This document shows, one piece after another, positions 52,684 through 60,056 of a stretch of DNA of 64,000 bases. The number at the start of each line of letters is the position of its first letter. Positions within the stretch are counted from its first letter, which is position 1. The notes under the pieces were generated by a model. That model ran no database searches. It was not told the origin of the DNA and saw only the letters and a program-made list of their open reading frames with translations. Source of the DNA: Longispora fulva (GTDB lineage Bacteria > Actinomycetota > Actinomycetes > Mycobacteriales > Micromonosporaceae); contig NZ_JADOUF010000001.1 in NCBI RefSeq assembly GCF_015751905.1, positions 7,812,001 to 7,876,000 of the forward strand, read 5' to 3'. A program made the translations under genes and the position numbers.

Positions 52684-52722
52684 GGTACCAGGATAACCAG
52701 GCTCTCGTTACCGGTACCAGGA
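52684..52722. promoter_or_regulatory. GGTACCAGGA direct repeats between regulator and efflux gene
   Basis: Identical 10-base copies at 52684-52693 and 52713-52722, 29 bases apart, each with a palindromic GGTACC core. They lie in the 102-base spacer between the divergent XRE regulator and MFS genes and are likely operator sites. Confidence 0.55.
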
Positions 52723-52741
52723 ATGGCGGAGCCTGGATCCC

Positions 52742-54142
52742 ATGACAGCGACCCTCACCGCCCCGGCCGCGCGGCCGGGTACCACGGCCCGGACCGGCTG
52801 GCTGCTCGCCACCGTCCTCGCCGGACTCTTCATGGCCATCCTCGACGTGTCCATCGTCAACGTCGCCGTGCCGGCGATCCGCACCGACCTGGGCGCGTCC
52901 GGCTCCGGCCTGCAGCTCATCATCGCCGGCTACACCATCGCGTACGCGATGCTCCTGATCACAGGGGCCCGGCTCGGCGACATCCTCGGCTCCCGCCGCG
53001 CGTTCACCGGCGGCCTGGCCCTGTTCACCCTCGCCTCCCTGGCCTGTGGGCTTGCCGGCGGCGAGGCCTCGCTGATCGCCTTCCGGATCGTCCAGGGCGC
53101 CGGGGCCGCGCTGATGGTGCCGCAGGTGCTGGGCGTCATCCAGCGGTCGTTCGAGGGCGCGGCGCGGGCGAAGGCGCTCAGCCTGTACTCGGCGGTGATC
53201 GCCGGCGGGGCCGTCGTGGGCCAGGTGGTCGGCGGCGTCCTGGTCAGCGCAGACCTCTTCGGTACCGGCTGGCGGCCGGTCTTCCTCGTCAACGTCCCGC
53301 TCGGCGTCGCCCTGCTGGTCGCCGCGCTGAAGCTGATGCCGGCCGGGGCCGGCAACCGGGACCGCAGGCTCGACCTGGCGGGCGTGCTCACCCTGTCCCC
53401 GGCCGTGCTGCTGCTCGTGGTGCCGCTGGTCCTCGGGCACGAGAACGGCTGGCCGGTGTGGGGCTGGGTCTCGATGGCCGCGGCCGTGCCGGTGTTAGGG
53501 CTGTTCGCGCTGCTCCAGCGCCGCTCGGCGGCCCCGCTGGTCCCGGGCCGGCTGCTGCGGGTGCCCGGATTCGTGCCTGCCGCGGCGAGCATCTTCGCCC
53601 AGACGGGCACGTACGCGGCGTTCCTGCTGGCCCAGACCCTGCACCTGCAGGGCGGCCGGGGCTTCACCGCCATGATGGCCGGGGTCGCGTTCATCCCGGG
53701 CGCCGCGGCGTTCGCCGCCGTCAGCCTCAACTGGCGGCGGGTACCCGCCCGGTGGCACGCCGCCATGACGCTCGGCGGCCTCGTGGTCGCCGCCGGCTCG
53801 CTCGCGGCCCTCGGCCCGGTGACCGGCCACGCCACGGCCTGGTACGACCTGGCCCTCACCGGGCTGGGGATCGGCGCGGGGCTGGGGGCGGCGTTCGGGC
53901 CGATGATGGCGGCGGCGTTGCGGAACATGCCGGTGACCGACGCCGGGGAGGCCGCCGGGCTGCTGGCGATGGTCACCCAGCTCGGGCAGGTGGTCGGGGT
54001 GGCCACGATCGGCACCCTGTACCTGACCCTGGTCCGCACGCACGTCAGCTCCGAGGCGCTGACGACGACGGGGCTCGCGATGGGCGGGGCGGCGCTGCTC
54101 GCGGCCGTCTTCGCCCTCCGCGCCCGGGGAAGGACCCGCTGA
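52742..54142 (+). CDS. DHA2-type MFS multidrug transporter
   Basis: A 466-residue protein from ATG 52742 with about 14 membrane helices. It has the EmrB/QacA features FMAILDVSIVNVAVPAI (motif D1), GARLGDILGSRR (motif A) and GGAVVGQVVGGVL (motif C). It would export drugs or toxic metabolites by proton exchange. Control is probably by the divergent XRE protein. A long hairpin follows its stop. Confidence 0.92.
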   Translation: MTATLTAPAARPGTTARTGWLLATVLAGLFMAILDVSIVNVAVPAIRTDLGASGSGLQLIIAGYTIAYAMLLITGARLGDILGSRRAFTGGLALFTLASLACGLAGGEASLIAFRIVQGAGAALMVPQVLGVIQRSFEGAARAKALSLYSAVIAGGAVVGQVVGGVLVSADLFGTGWRPVFLVNVPLGVALLVAALKLMPAGAGNRDRRLDLAGVLTLSPAVLLLVVPLVLGHENGWPVWGWVSMAAAVPVLGLFALLQRRSAAPLVPGRLLRVPGFVPAAASIFAQTGTYAAFLLAQTLHLQGGRGFTAMMAGVAFIPGAAAFAAVSLNWRRVPARWHAAMTLGGLVVAAGSLAALGPVTGHATAWYDLALTGLGIGAGLGAAFGPMMAAALRNMPVTDAGEAAGLLAMVTQLGQVVGVATIGTLYLTLVRTHVSSEALTTTGLAMGGAALLAAVFALRARGRTR

Positions 54143-54159
54143 GGACGACGCTGGACGGC

Positions 54160-54206
54160 GCGGCTCGGGAAGGCGCGGGGCGGGCCCCAGCGCCTTCCCG
54201 AGCCGC
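54160..54206. terminator. Perfect 17-bp hairpin between convergent genes
   Basis: Arms 54160-54176 and 54190-54206 are perfectly complementary with a 13-base loop. No U-tract. It lies between the stops of the MFS gene and the minus-strand gatD, serving both. Confidence 0.8.
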
Positions 54207-54252
54207 TTGCCAGCCCCGCCCTCAGCGGGCCACCAAGGTCAGATCAAGAGCG

Positions 54253-54957
54253 TTAGGACAGCGCCGCCAGGCGTTCGCCGCGCAGCTTCGTCGGCCACTC
54301 GTCGTCGAGCGGCGGAAGCTGCCGGCCGACCACCCAGGACAGCAGCAGGTCGGCGAGCGCCGGGTTGCGGGCCAGCGCCGGACCGTGCAGATACGTGCCG
54401 ATCATCCGGCCCGACCACACGCCCTCGGTGGTCCCGTCGTTGCCGACGCCGTGCTTCACCGACGCCAGCGGCCGGACGTTCGGCCCCAGGTGGGTGCGCC
54501 CGCCGTGGTTCTCGAAGCCGGTCAGCGGCGGCAGCCCCAGCTCGGGGGTGACGTCGCCGGCGAGCTCGCCGACGGCGCGGGTCTCGCCCCGGTCCGAGGA
54601 AAGATCGATCAGACCCAGTCCCTGGTACCGCTCCCCGTTGCCGTAGAAGCTCGTCCCCAGCAGTTGGTAGCCGGCGCACACCGAGAAGATCGCGGCCCCT
54701 CGGGACACGGCGCGGTGCAGCCCCCCGTCGGCGCGCAGCTTCTCCGCCGCGAGCACCTGGGGCCGGTCCTCGCCGCCGCCGAGCAGGTAGATGTCGGCGC
54801 TGTCGGGCAGCGGCTGGTCGTAGTTGACCCCGACCGCCTCGACGGGCAGGCCGCGACGACGGGCCCGCTGGTCGAGGATGAGCAGGTTGCCCCGGTCGCC
54901 GTACGTGGAGAGCAGGTCCGGGTAGACCCAGACGATGCGGATGGCCTCAGTTGACAC
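54253..54957 (-). CDS. gatD: Lipid II isoglutaminyl synthase, glutamine amidotransferase subunit
   Basis: About 234 residues from GTG 54957 (TTG 54963 is an alternative), overlapping the end of murT. CobQ-like class I amidotransferase with IYLLGGGEDRPQVLA, the nucleophile Cys in FSVCAGYQLLG (about residue 94) and a catalytic His in GTYLHGP. With MurT it amidates the alpha-carboxyl of D-Glu in lipid II. The pair is overlapping, as in other actinobacteria and Firmicutes. Confidence 0.93.
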   Translation of the reverse strand: MSTEAIRIVWVYPDLLSTYGDRGNLLILDQRARRRGLPVEAVGVNYDQPLPDSADIYLLGGGEDRPQVLAAEKLRADGGLHRAVSRGAAIFSVCAGYQLLGTSFYGNGERYQGLGLIDLSSDRGETRAVGELAGDVTPELGLPPLTGFENHGGRTHLGPNVRPLASVKHGVGNDGTTEGVWSGRMIGTYLHGPALARNPALADLLLSWVVGRQLPPLDDEWPTKLRGERLAALS

Positions 54958-56191
54958 GGTCAAGCTCCGCCCGGATGTCCTGGAACGCTGTGTAGTTGGC
55001 GATCACTTCGAGCCGGCCGTTGCCGGTCCTGTCGAGGGCCGTCCCGAAGTTCGGCACGTGCTCGAACGGCACCTCGTTGATGTCGAGCCGCACGCACAGG
55101 TCGTACGCCCGGTCCCCGGCGACCAGCACCCGCCGGCCCCGCAACGGTGAGAAGTCGACGTCGTACAGCCACGAGGTGTCCAGCCCGTCGGGGTCCCGCG
55201 CGTTGATCGCGAGCAGCACCGGGCAGCCCGGCTCGACCATGTCGAGGGCCTCCAGCCAGCCGGCCGGGTTCTTCGCGAGCAGCAACCGGATGACGTGCTC
55301 GCCCTTGACCACCGTCGCGTACCGCCCGGCGATCGAGGCGACCTGCGCGATCCGGGGCAGGGCCTGGGCCGGGGACACCCCGAACCGGGCGGCGACCGCC
55401 AGCGCCGTGGCCGCGTTGGCCTTGTTGACCCGGCCGGGGAGCTGGAGCGTCACCTCGTACCGGTTGCCGTCCGGGGCGAGCACCGCGTCCGTGTCGTCCA
55501 GCGACCAGGTCGGGGTCGGCCGGCGCAGCTGGCAGCCGGGGCACGCCCAGTGCACGCCGTCGCGGTCGAGGTGCCGGCCGCAGTTCGGGCAGACGAAGGA
55601 GTCCTCCTGCCAGCGCTGCCCGGCCGCCACCCAGGTCACCTCGCGGCTCGTGGACGCCGCCCACACGATCATCGGGTCGTCGCAGTTGGCCACGATGTGG
55701 GTCGAGACGCCGTCGAGCGCCTTGCGCCACGCCTCGGCCATCATGCCGACCTCCATCGCGCGGTCGAGCTGGTCGCGGGACAGGTTGAGCAGGGCCACCA
55801 CCCGGGGCGTGGTCTGCGGGAGCACGCCCCGCAGGTAGTGCTCGTCGACCTCCAGCACCGCGTACGGCGCGCCGGTCGACTGGGCCAGCGCCGTGGTGTG
55901 CCCGGTGGGCATGTTCGCCCCGAAGCTGTTGGTGGCCACCTCGCCCAGCGCGCCGAGCGCCGCGGCGATGAACCGGGTGGTCGTCGTCTTGCCGTTCGTG
56001 CCGCTGACGAGGGCGACCTCTTTGCCCCGGGCGAGCATGGCCAGCAGCTGGGGCTCGACCTTCAGGCCGACCCGGCCGCCGATCACGGACCCGTCGCCCC
56101 GGCCCGTGGCCCGGGACAGGGCCGCCGCGCTCTTCAACAGCGTCGTGGCCAGCTTGGCTCGCAGCGGAAGGGGAACCGGTTCGGTGTTCAC
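54947..56191 (-). CDS. murT: Lipid II isoglutaminyl synthase subunit MurT
   Basis: A 414-residue Mur-ligase-like protein from GTG 56191. ATP loop SGTNGKTTTTRFIA (about residues 63-76), LNLSRDQLDRAMEVG, the MurT-specific zinc ribbon CPNCGRHLDRDG...CPGC near residues 205-225, and the DUF1727 C-terminal domain. Partner of GatD in amidating peptidoglycan precursors. It lies close to, but on the opposite strand from, the mraZ-led cell-wall cluster. Confidence 0.94.
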   Translation of the reverse strand: MNTEPVPLPLRAKLATTLLKSAAALSRATGRGDGSVIGGRVGLKVEPQLLAMLARGKEVALVSGTNGKTTTTRFIAAALGALGEVATNSFGANMPTGHTTALAQSTGAPYAVLEVDEHYLRGVLPQTTPRVVALLNLSRDQLDRAMEVGMMAEAWRKALDGVSTHIVANCDDPMIVWAASTSREVTWVAAGQRWQEDSFVCPNCGRHLDRDGVHWACPGCQLRRPTPTWSLDDTDAVLAPDGNRYEVTLQLPGRVNKANAATALAVAARFGVSPAQALPRIAQVASIAGRYATVVKGEHVIRLLLAKNPAGWLEALDMVEPGCPVLLAINARDPDGLDTSWLYDVDFSPLRGRRVLVAGDRAYDLCVRLDINEVPFEHVPNFGTALDRTGNGRLEVIANYTAFQDIRAELDRVN

Positions 56192-56245
56192 CCGCCCAGA
56201 GTAATCGGGTTGCGCGCGGCCCGATCAACCCGGAGGGTGACCACC

Positions 56246-57487
56246 GTGCGTGATCTTCTGGCGAACCGACGCTTCATGATCTTCTGGCTGGGCCAGGCGG
56301 TCAGCGTGCTCGGCGACGGGATGACGCCGATCGCGATGTCCGCCCTGGTCCTGCACCACTACGGCCCGTCAGGCTTCGGCATCGCGCTGGCCTGCTACTC
56401 CCTGGGCTACGGCGTCCCGATGCTCCTCGGCGGCGTGATCGCCGACCGGTACTCCCGGACCACGGTGATGGCCGTCGCCGACGCGCTCCGCCTCGGCGTG
56501 GTCGTCGGCTACCTGCTGCTCGCCGGCCGGATCCCGATCGCCGGCCTGGGCGCGCTGTCCGTGGTGGGCGGGATCGGCGCGGCCCTGTACACCCCGGCGT
56601 TCCGGGCCTCGCTCGCCCAGCTGCTGGAGCCCGAGCAGCTCCGGCAGGCCAACGCCTTGCAGGGCGTCGCCAACAAGGGCGCGTTCGCCGTGGGCGGCGC
56701 GCTCGCCGGCGTGCTGGTCGCCACGGCCGGCGCCCGGTGGGCCTTCGCCGTCGACGGGGCCACCTTCGCCGTGTCGATCGTCACGTTGCTGGCGATCCGG
56801 CTGCCCCGGGTGTCGCGGTCCGAGGAGGCCCAGGGCGTGGTCCGCGACGCGGTGGAGGGGATCCGCGCGGTGTGGCGCCGGCCCTGGGTCGCGGTGATCA
56901 TGGCGCAGGGCACGGTGCAGGTCGTGGCCGGTTTCGCCCCGTTCATGGTGCTGCTGCCGATCGTGGCGCTGGACCGCTACGGGGCCGGAGGCTACGGCAC
57001 GCTGGCCTTCTGCCAGGGCGTCGGCAGCATTCTCGGCGGTCTGCTCATCCTCAGGTGGAAGCCGCGCCGTCCCGGGGTCGCCGCGATGCACGCCGTCGCG
57101 CTGTTCGCGCCGATGTGCCTGTTCCTGGCCCTGCCGGTGCCCCTCTGGGCCTATGCCGTCGCCCAGCTGCTCGGCGCCGCCGGCATCTCGGTGTTCTTCG
57201 CGCTGTGGACCGTGGCGTTGCAGCGGGAGTTCCCGGCCGAGATGCAGGGCAGGGTGTTCTCGCTGGACTCGCTGCTGACGTTCGTCCTCAATCCGGTCGG
57301 GCTCGCGCTGACCCCGGTCCTGATGACCCTCGTCGGGGTGCCGGCGCTCGCCGTCGGGTCGGCGGTCGCGATCGTGTTCTTCTCCTACGTCGTCCTCCTC
57401 GTGCCGGGCGTCGCGGCGTTCCGGACCCCTCCACATCCCTCCACCGACGGATTGACAGCCCCCCTCGTGGAGTCTCGAACCGGCTGA
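56246..57487 (+). CDS. MFS transporter
   Basis: A 413-residue protein. GTG 56246 is chosen because CGGAGG lies 9 bases before; a GTG at 56237 in frame is less well spaced. About 12 membrane helices of the MFS DHA3-like group (RRFMIFWLGQAVSVLGDGM, GGVIADRYSRTTVM, ALQREFPAEMQGRVFS), resembling macrolide or enterobactin exporters. Substrate unknown. Its last codons contain two CTCCAC units spaced 10 bases apart that resemble the MraZ boxes further downstream. Confidence 0.88.
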   Translation: MRDLLANRRFMIFWLGQAVSVLGDGMTPIAMSALVLHHYGPSGFGIALACYSLGYGVPMLLGGVIADRYSRTTVMAVADALRLGVVVGYLLLAGRIPIAGLGALSVVGGIGAALYTPAFRASLAQLLEPEQLRQANALQGVANKGAFAVGGALAGVLVATAGARWAFAVDGATFAVSIVTLLAIRLPRVSRSEEAQGVVRDAVEGIRAVWRRPWVAVIMAQGTVQVVAGFAPFMVLLPIVALDRYGAGGYGTLAFCQGVGSILGGLLILRWKPRRPGVAAMHAVALFAPMCLFLALPVPLWAYAVAQLLGAAGISVFFALWTVALQREFPAEMQGRVFSLDSLLTFVLNPVGLALTPVLMTLVGVPALAVGSAVAIVFFSYVVLLVPGVAAFRTPPHPSTDGLTAPLVESRTG

Positions 57488-57683
57488 AATCCAGGGTTTT
57501 CTGGGGGTTTGTGAAGGCGCGACACGCTGTCGACTAGCCGACCGCAACCGGCGGAACCGTTCTGCCCTCCACCTCACTCCACCCCCTCTGACCTGGGTGT
57601 TTACCCCCTCTTCAGGATCGATGTACGCCGTTTCGCCGTTGCAGGTGGAGGGAAGTGGAGTATGGTGGAGCGCATTGGTGGGG
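57429..57683. promoter_or_regulatory. Array of MraZ-type boxes (GTGGAG/CTCCAC) before mraZ
   Basis: GTGGAG occurs at 57645, 57655 and 57665 (exactly 10 apart), with GTGGGG at 57678. CTCCAC, the complement, occurs in 10-base-spaced pairs at 57567/57577 and at 57429/57439, and a single GTGGAG is at 57467. Ten-base direct repeats are how MraZ rings read DNA. The first three plus-strand copies lie 55-80 bases before mraZ. Confidence 0.72.
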
Positions 57684-57724
57684 TCGGGAGGCCCTGCTGA
57701 CCGCTCCGTCCGGGGGGAGGGCCG

Positions 57725-58156
57725 ATGTTTCTCGGCACACACACCCCGAGGCTGGACGAGAAGGGTCGGTTGATCCTCCCGGCGAAGTTTCGCGATGAGC
57801 TCGCAGGAGGTCTTGTGATCACGAAAGGGCAGGAACGCTGCCTCTACGTGTTTCCCATGGCCGAGTTCCGGCGGATCGCGGAGCAGTTGCACGAGACGCC
57901 CATGACGCACAAGGCGGCTCGGGCGTACAGCCGGGTGTTCTTCGCCAGCGCCCACGACGAGGTGCCCGACAAGCAAGGCCGGGTCACGGTCCCGATCCAC
58001 CTGCGCGGTTACGCGGGGCTGGACCGGGAGCTCGTCGTGATCGGGGCGAGCAGTCGGGTGGAGATCTGGGACGCCGCGGCATGGGCGTCCTACCTCGAGG
58101 ACAGCGAGGACGACTTCGCTGACATCGAGGAGGGGGTGTTGCCCGGGGGGCTGTAG
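57725..58156 (+). CDS. mraZ: Transcriptional regulator MraZ
   Basis: A 143-residue protein from ATG 57725 with GGGGGGAGG before it. Two AbrB-like swapped-hairpin repeats: [22 protein letters not shown] and its partner [22 protein letters not shown], each with the DxKGR-type turn. MraZ forms rings that bind direct repeats upstream of its own gene and controls the division cluster. It is the first gene here of mraZ-rsmH-ftsL-ftsI-murE-murF. A large hairpin separates it from rsmH. Confidence 0.96.
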   Translation: MFLGTHTPRLDEKGRLILPAKFRDELAGGLVITKGQERCLYVFPMAEFRRIAEQLHETPMTHKAARAYSRVFFASAHDEVPDKQGRVTVPIHLRGYAGLDRELVVIGASSRVEIWDAAAWASYLEDSEDDFADIEEGVLPGGL

Positions 58157-58182
58157 CCACACGGGCCGGTGAGCCGCGGTGA

Positions 58183-58240
58183 CCGTGCCGCGAGATTGCC
58201 TGGCGCCACTTCCCCGGCGCCAGGAAATCTCGCGGCACGG
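58183..58240 (+). promoter_or_regulatory. Very long hairpin between mraZ and rsmH
   Basis: Arms of 25 bases at 58183-58207 and 58216-58240 pair with one mismatch around an 8-base loop. No U-tract follows, and the rsmH start is only 18 bases downstream. It could end part of the mraZ transcripts, or be a processing or stability element in the operon mRNA. Confidence 0.7.
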
Positions 58241-58257
58241 AGCCGATAAGAGCAGGA

Positions 58258-59364
58258 ATGGGGGGCGAGATGAAGGACAAGGCAGCGCGACGTCGGCCCG
58301 GGGGGGTCCCGGCGGAGCACACACCGGGCACACACGTGCCCGTCCTCCTCGACCGCATTCTGCACCTCCTCACGCCGGCTCTCGAGGACCGCGACGCGGT
58401 CTGCGTGGACGCCACCCTGGGCCTCGGTGGGCACACCGAAGCCCTGCTCACGACTTTTCCGCGGCTGACCGTCGTGGGGCTCGACCGGGACCCGGAGGCG
58501 CTGCGGCGTTCCGGTGAGCGCCTGGCGGGCTTCGGCGACCGGTTCCGCCCGGTGCACGCGGTGTACGACGAGTTCACCGACGTCCTGGCCCGACTCGGCT
58601 ACGACGCGGTGCACGGCGTGCTCTTCGATCTCGGCGTGTCCTCCCTGCAGCTGGACGAGGCCTCACGGGGCTTCGCCTACGCGCAGGACGCGCCGTTGGA
58701 CATGCGGATGGACCCGACCCGGGGCCGTACCGCAGAGGACATCGTCAACGACTACTCAGCCAAGGAGCTGAGTCGCATCCTCCGCGTCTACGGCGAGGAG
58801 AAGTTCGCATCCAGGGTTGCCGCCGCGATCGTTCGCGAGCGGGACCGTGAGCGACTGACCTCGTCGTCCCGCCTGGCCGAACTGGTGCGCGAGTCGATTC
58901 CGGCCGCGGCACGTCGGACAGGTGGGCACCCTGCGAAACGGACCTTCCAGGCCCTTCGCATCGAGGTCAACGAGGAGTTGTCCGCACTGGAGACGGCGAT
59001 GCCGGCGGCGCTGGAAGCGCTGGCCGTCGGTGGTCGGATAGCCGTGCTGGCGTACCACTCACTGGAGGACCGCATCGTCAAGCGCGAGCTGACGCAGCGG
59101 TCCCGCTCGACGAGTCCGCTCGACCTGCCGGTCGAGCTGCCCGAGGGCGCAGCGGAGCTCCGGCTCCTGACCCGGGGCGCGGAGCCGCCCACCGAGGCCG
59201 AGATCGCGAGTAATCCGCGGTCGGCCTCGGCGAAGCTCCGTGCCGCGGAACGCATACGTGAATCGGCGGCACGACGCACCGCGGCGACCAGAGCCGACGG
59301 ACGTCGTACCCACATGCCAACGCGGAGCCCCGGGGGGCGGTTCCGCGAAGGGGAGGAACAATGA
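58258..59364 (+). CDS. rsmH: 16S rRNA m4C1402 methyltransferase RsmH
   Basis: A 368-residue protein from ATG 58258; ATG 58270 behind GGGGGGCGAG is equally possible. It has [10 protein letters not shown], the SAM loop [23 protein letters not shown], the [16 protein letters not shown] and [15 protein letters not shown] signatures. It methylates N4 of C1402 in 16S rRNA. The C-terminus is extended, basic and low-complexity. Its stop overlaps a 10-codon ORF that leads into ftsL. Confidence 0.95.
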   Translation: MGGEMKDKAARRRPGGVPAEHTPGTHVPVLLDRILHLLTPALEDRDAVCVDATLGLGGHTEALLTTFPRLTVVGLDRDPEALRRSGERLAGFGDRFRPVHAVYDEFTDVLARLGYDAVHGVLFDLGVSSLQLDEASRGFAYAQDAPLDMRMDPTRGRTAEDIVNDYSAKELSRILRVYGEEKFASRVAAAIVRERDRERLTSSSRLAELVRESIPAAARRTGGHPAKRTFQALRIEVNEELSALETAMPAALEALAVGGRIAVLAYHSLEDRIVKRELTQRSRSTSPLDLPVELPEGAAELRLLTRGAEPPTEAEIASNPRSASAKLRAAERIRESAARRTAATRADGRRTHMPTRSPGGRFREGEEQ

Positions 59365-59393
59365 CCAACGCCGAGCGACGCGAGGTGGCCTGA
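59361..59393 (+). CDS. Ten-residue ORF bridging rsmH and ftsL
   Basis: [10 protein letters not shown], from an ATG overlapping the rsmH stop (ATGA) to a TGA overlapping the ftsL start (TGATG); GGGGAGGA lies just before its ATG. It may only serve to couple translation of ftsL to rsmH. Confidence 0.45.
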   Translation: MTNAERREVA

Positions 59394-60052
59394 TGACCGC
59401 CGCCGCGCGCAACATCCCATCCGACGACGACTTCACCGGCACCTCGACCCGACGCCCGACCCGGGCGGGGGTCTCCGCCCCGGGCGGGTCGGCGCCGGCC
59501 CGCCGTGGGGACCGCAAGCTGACCCTGGTCACCGACGCCGACTTCGACTTCGAGCCGGTCGCTCCGAAGCGTGCCAGGAGCGGGCCCGCGGCTCCGAAGA
59601 GCCCGAAGAAGGTCGAGGTGATCGGTCGGGTCGACGTCGACCCGGTCACCGTCGGCACCGCGGCGCTCAAGCCCGAACGGGCGCCGGAGGAGACCCAGAC
59701 CCGGGCCGACGCGCTGCGCCTGGCGCCGCCGGCCCCGGTCATGGTCGCCAGGATGCCGTTCGTGGTGCTCACCCTCGGTCTCATCGTGGGTGGCATCGTC
59801 GGCCTGCTCCTGCTGAACATGCAGATCAACGAGGACGCCTTCAAGCTCACCGAGCTGCGGGAGCGTCAGGCGGAGCTGCAGACGGCCGAGCAGCAGCTCA
59901 ACAAGGAGCTGGCGGACAAGGGGGCTCCGGGGGCGCTGGCCGCCGAGGCCGCCCGCCAGGGCATGGTGCCGGCCGGCACACCCGCGTACATCACCCTGCC
60001 CGACGGCCGGATCCTCGGCGTTCCGCAGCCGGCAGGGCAGCCGAGGAGGTAG
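59393..60052 (+). CDS. FtsL-like septum-formation protein
   Basis: A 219-residue protein from ATG 59393. Residues 1-115 are a polar, disordered cytoplasmic part, then one membrane helix (about residues 122-143, VVLTLGLIVGGIVGLLLLN) and an external coiled coil (TELRERQAELQTAEQQLNKE) with a conserved short end. Topology and position between rsmH and ftsI identify the FtsL/DivIC-like protein, which with FtsB and FtsQ activates septal synthesis. Sequence in this family is poorly conserved, so I do not assign the symbol with certainty. Confidence 0.82.
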   Translation: MTAAARNIPSDDDFTGTSTRRPTRAGVSAPGGSAPARRGDRKLTLVTDADFDFEPVAPKRARSGPAAPKSPKKVEVIGRVDVDPVTVGTAALKPERAPEETQTRADALRLAPPAPVMVARMPFVVLTLGLIVGGIVGLLLLNMQINEDAFKLTELRERQAELQTAEQQLNKELADKGAPGALAAEAARQGMVPAGTPAYITLPDGRILGVPQPAGQPRR

Positions 60053-60056
60053 CACG

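Noticed and set aside
56369-58333. 654-codon open frame on the minus strand
   Set aside because: Crosses the MFS gene, the mraZ control region and mraZ itself; no domain and biased composition.
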